From NCBI GenBank assembly GCA_030248215.1, contig JASANG010002559.1, positions 62,001 through 126,000 of the forward strand: a stretch of 64,000 bases of DNA, read 5' to 3'. Position numbers and translations under genes: made by a program. This DNA is from Enoplolaimus lenunculus (lineage: Eukaryota; Nematoda; Enoplea; Enoplida; Thoracostomopsidae). Of the stretch, positions 60,768 to 64,000 are shown in pieces. The stretch's first letter is position 1; the number at the start of each line of letters is the position of its first letter. The notes beneath the pieces are model-generated. The model was not told the DNA's origin. It saw nothing but the letters and a program-made list of their open reading frames with translations, and did not search any database.

Positions 60768-61140
60768 TGAGGCCCGTAGCTAGGGGAGGGGGCCAAGGGT
60801 GGGCTCAGACCCCCCCTGAAAATTTTTTGCAGATCTTGATTTTATATTTATTAACTCGTGAAGCAATTCAGATTCACATTTACTTGACATTGGTCCAAAA
60901 AAATAACTAATAAGGCAATTTTAGTTCAAATTTTTTTAAAATAACTTAAGAAATCCATATAACTTCGCGGGGCAGTAGGCAAGGAAGGGGCTGGGGGTGC
61001 TGAGCCCCCCCTCCTGAAATATTTTGGCCCCCTAGAAAGTTTTCAACCTTGCTTTAACCCAGTGAAAACCCTTGAATGCCCCTCCTGAACAATTTTTAGT
61101 CCTCCCCAGCAAGGTGAGCTGGCTACGGGCCTGAGCCAGC
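60768..61140. mobile_element. GTAGCCAGCTC elements, two pieces, 5' of gene 3
   Basis: A short piece (AGGCCCGTAGCTAGGGGAGG to TGAAAATTTTTTGCAG) is followed by a longer inverted piece ending AAGGTGAGCTGGCTACGGGC. C- and G-runs mark both. The end lies about 440 bases before the gene 3 start. Confidence 0.58.
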
Positions 61141-61577
61141 TCGGGGGACTAAACATTTTACACGAAGAGACATGCAAGGGTTTTCGATGACTGCAAAGCA
61201 AAATGCACGATATTTTATCACATGTAACAATTGTTTAGGTATTGCAAACTCTAATGCATATCTAACAATTCAATATGATACAGCAGTGCTTTCTGTGGCT
61301 TCGTGTAACATTATCGCAAATCTCAAAAAAACCGGTAACGTATGACCGACATACATTAAAATTAGCGAACAAAATAAAACTGTTTTACACCAGGTTTGCT
61401 TACTAAAAGATAAGATTAATTCATTGCGTTCATTATTAGTTGTCCCACAAATATCAGTTTTTGACTAGGACAAGTAACATCCATTTTAAACAATTTAAGA
61501 TATTGATAATAGTTTATCAAAATTTAGAAAAATTAACAAAAAGGGTTACCAGTTGCTGAGCTTCGCTTGGAACCAAA

Positions 61578-61954
61578 ATGCCACTGAACAGCGATCAATC
61601 GAATCGAGAGTTGTTCCAAACTTTATCGCCGCAACAAAGTTTAACGCAAACGTCGTTTGTTTTGAAGCCTGAAAAAGAAAATTCGCTAAATTCTAAAAAT
61701 GGCAGCATTTCAGCAATTGATTGTAACAAAAACAGTGCCACAGTGAACCAGAATAGTATTACCCTTGAAATATCAGAACCTAAAGTGGTTCGCCAGAGTA
61801 CGTTTTGGACAAAATCACAACAATCGATGAAACAAGGACTTGAAAACAGTGGATTACACGGAATTTCGAGCGTTTTTGGAGCATCCTCAGTATGGAGCAA
61901 ATGGTTGTGGGTCATTCTACTTTTAATTTTTCTTGCATGTGCCATTCTACATAC
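61578..61954 (+). CDS. Gene 3 exon 1: N-terminus and TM1
   Basis: 125 codons plus two bases; donor CTACATAC|GTAAGT, phase 2. A Ser/Asn/Gln-rich leader of about 75 residues is followed by FWTKSQQSMKQGLENSGLHG and TM1, ending CAILHT exactly as in gene 2. Confidence 0.92.
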
Positions 61955-62943
61955 GTAAGTATGTTTTTTTAACCTTTTCCCACATGAATATTTTCTCTTT
62001 CATATAACATCTCAACACTAAATATCATGCGATGTTAAGATTTTACCAATTAATTGTTACACAGTCAACGTGCGTGCACATTTGCAACCCCAGATATATT
62101 CTGCGGAAAAATTTTACACCTGCCTGAAAAGTGTTCACTAGTTTACATACAACAGAGCTTGACCGCTGCGCAAAATACGTATATGGGGCGTTTCAGCTTT
62201 AATTATATAGATATACTGCGAACTGTGTAACATTTCACATACACCGTTTGTGCTTAGTTGCTCATAGTATTCGTGCTGATTGGTGAAACTAAATAAATGT
62301 GCAACTAAAATTCTTGGCTTAAACACTTTTGTTTACATGACTTGGTTATAAGCCAAGAATTTGTCAAATTACAATAAATGTAAATTTTCGTACCTCATAT
62401 TATTCTGTCTAAACTTTCTTGAAAACGGTAGCACTAAAAGTATTACAATGCAGTGTCAGTCTAGGTTGCAACTGAGGGACATCAGTCCTTGCGGGGATCG
62501 AACTATCAACCTACGGATCCTTAAGCGAACACTCTACCACTGCGCTACGTAGCCCGCCTCTCCAACTGCATGCTTCGTCGACTATATGTGTCGACCGTAT
62601 GCTGTCAGCAAGCATGCAACACAATGTGTATTGCATTTATTGCATTTGCACTAGGACAAGTATGTCTCACATACTTACATGCAGTAGCAATTATGCAACA
62701 CAGCGTTACATTTGTTCATAAATTTCGTTAATTTTATTTTTAGAACAGTCACAGTAATGCATGCATCAGACAAACCAACACATTATATTTTCCATAATCA
62801 ACGAACTGTCTATCTTCCAGCACCTGATTTTACAATTTGCAGCGGAGCTGGTATTTTTATGAACATTTCACTACTCGAATACAATTTTGTTCCTCAAACT
62901 GAACAAACGAAAAATATCGCATCAACAACGGCGATGCTGTTGG
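61578..62943 (+). CDS. DEG/ENaC channel subunit, gene 3 (5' part; runs off the window)
   Basis: First two exons of a third paralogue, 61578-61954 and 62744-62943, with a 789-bp intron. An in-frame TGA lies 21 bases before the ATG at 61578, which supports this start. The N-terminus has 126 residues, with the His-Gly motif at 94-95 and TM1 about 108-124. The ectodomain/TM2 exon is not found in the 1057 bases after the second donor. Intron lengths in genes 1 and 2 (1072 and 784 bp) make it likely that the exon lies just past 64000. I see no sign that the gene is broken. Confidence 0.88.
62468..62556 (-). repeat. tRNA-derived SINE head (tRNA-like, not a functional tRNA)
   Basis: On the minus strand TAGCGCAGTGGTAGAG (A box) is followed at tRNA spacing by AGTTCGATCCCC (B box). 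The acceptor and T stems do not pair, so it is not a working tRNA. The downstream sequence GATGTCCCTCAGTTGCAACC looks like a SINE body. It lies in intron 1 of gene 3. Confidence 0.6.
62744..62943 (+). CDS. Gene 3 exon 2: post-TM1 motif
   Basis: Acceptor TTTTATTTTTAG; 1 + 198 + 1 bases; donor TTGG|GTAAAT in phase 1. It codes MHASDKPTHYIFHNQR, APDFTICSGAG and NISLLEYN. The variable C-terminal half is the shortest of the three genes. Confidence 0.88.
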
Positions 62944-64000
62944 GTAAATCTGCAATTAATATTCTTTGAAATAGAATGTTTTTGTTAATTTGATGAACAA
63001 AACTTGTTCTTGGCCTCGACCAAAACGTAGGCAATCGATACGTCGACAGTCGCCACCAAGATCGCAGCGGCGGCAGATAAAGCCAGTGACCGTTCCAGGA
63101 CACGCAGATTTGTACGGATAACTGATCCGAAAAACGAACTTAAACTGTTGCCAGATTCGGCGATATAATGTGGACCGGCTATAACGGCTGCGGAATAACG
63201 TCGGAGTCCTTACATATGACGCACGCGGTTATGGAAATAATAATGGAACATTCACGTAATACTGTACATGCTATTGCAGAAATTTTAACCATGTATAAGA
63301 TACCCTACACTGTGCTGAAGGGATTTCCGATTAAGATGGCGAAAAGACCAGTACATTGGGCGTACAACTATGTTACCACAACCATGGCATACAAACAGTA
63401 AGAAAATTTTTCTGTCAATGCGTTCGGGTATTTTAGTTTGTACTCAGTTCCTGCTAAACGACCGGTATGTTGTCCATAGTCTAATAAAAGAGACTCGCTT
63501 AACAAAATGTTTTTCGACCCTTTCCGGCTGGGAGTTGTTTTTCAGAAACCACTTTAAACATAGCAAGCCTTGAGTAGAACCTAAGCGTTGTCCAACAACT
63601 GCTTCAATAGTGTTGTAATGTCACCTATGCTATTGCAACACACTTTAAATTGTCCCTACTTCCTCCGAAACAGGTACTATCAAAATACACAAGCTATGGG
63701 TATATCTCTGTTAACGGAATGGTCTACTTGCAATATCATTTTGTAATGCCCTTGAAACCAGGCGGGTGGACAAATTTTCGAATTTTTGTGTACCGTATTA
63801 CGTGAATGCTCCATTATCGATAGCACGGAAAACACATTACATTTTATTTATAACGCAAATACACCTTAAAAGGGTCATCACATAATAAACACAAACATAT
63901 TTATATAATACTTAATAACCAGCCAGAATAACAAACCATAGCTAAGCCACTGCTAAACTGGGCCTACCTCAGAACCGCGATTATAATTGCATGTCAAACA
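62944..64000 (+). other. Start of gene 3 intron 2
   Basis: The ectodomain exon expected next was not found. A basic 42-codon open frame (62993-63121, Arg/Gln/Pro-rich) and a 77-codon one (63168-63401) occur here without recognisable features; GC is raised at 63010-63260. The next exon probably begins beyond 64000. Confidence 0.5.

Noticed and set aside
62468-62556. Functional tRNA gene on the minus strand
   Set aside because: The A and B boxes are good but the acceptor and T stems do not pair; a SINE head is more likely.
62993-63121. Basic 42-residue open frame as an extra exon of gene 3
   Set aside because: No acceptor in the right phase precedes it and neither gene 1 nor gene 2 has a counterpart.

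Overview
The window is AT-rich, intron-bearing animal DNA. Genes are sparse and short non-autonomous DNA elements are very dense. The only genes I can support are a head-to-tail cluster of three paralogous DEG/ENaC (amiloride-sensitive sodium channel family) subunits on the + strand, in roughly the right-hand half. This family is found only in animals. Many dispersed elements carry hexamer arrays of TTAGGC, the telomere unit of nematodes, so a nematode or a close ecdysozoan relative is my best guess. The cluster alone does not prove this.

Layout. From 1 to about 31.7 kb I find no convincing gene. The stretch holds miniature inverted-repeat elements of at least eight families, a 29-bp minisatellite (21592-22614) and fragments. 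DEG/ENaC gene 1 runs from a probable first coding exon with a long glutamine tract (31727-32375) through a large intron to three certain exons (41016-42042, 42820-43079, 44152-45293). The large intron contains a roughly 70-copy, 47-bp satellite (37485-40796). Gene 2 is compact and complete (50393-50670, 51750-51994, 52779-53926). Gene 3 starts at 61578 and runs off the right edge; only its first two exons (61578-61954, 62744-62943) are inside.

The three genes share the same architecture. The first exon of the channel core ends just after TM1 with a phase-2 junction. A short second exon carries the post-TM1 motif and ends in phase 1. One long third exon carries the ectodomain and TM2. The aligned junctions show that the cluster grew by tandem duplication of an already split gene. 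The subunits would be plasma-membrane proteins assembling as trimers. Both complete paralogues keep the G-S-S selectivity filter but carry Met and His at two TM2 positions that are acidic in ASIC1. Gene 1 alone has a long cytoplasmic N-terminus with poly-Gln, poly-Asn and Cys-rich segments.

Elements. Families recognised by termini and target duplications are: a TTAGGC-bearing element with 8-bp duplications; a Tc1/mariner-type MITE flanked by TA; PIF/Harbinger-type MITEs flanked by TWA; a piggyBac-type MITE flanked by TTAA that carries tRNA-like A and B boxes; a GC-rich element with GCGCTATACTT termini; and several unclassified fold-back families. The 47-bp satellite appears to be the amplified end of one such element, a single-unit relative of which sits at 59475-59708. 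I saw no retrovirus-like or other virus-like element.
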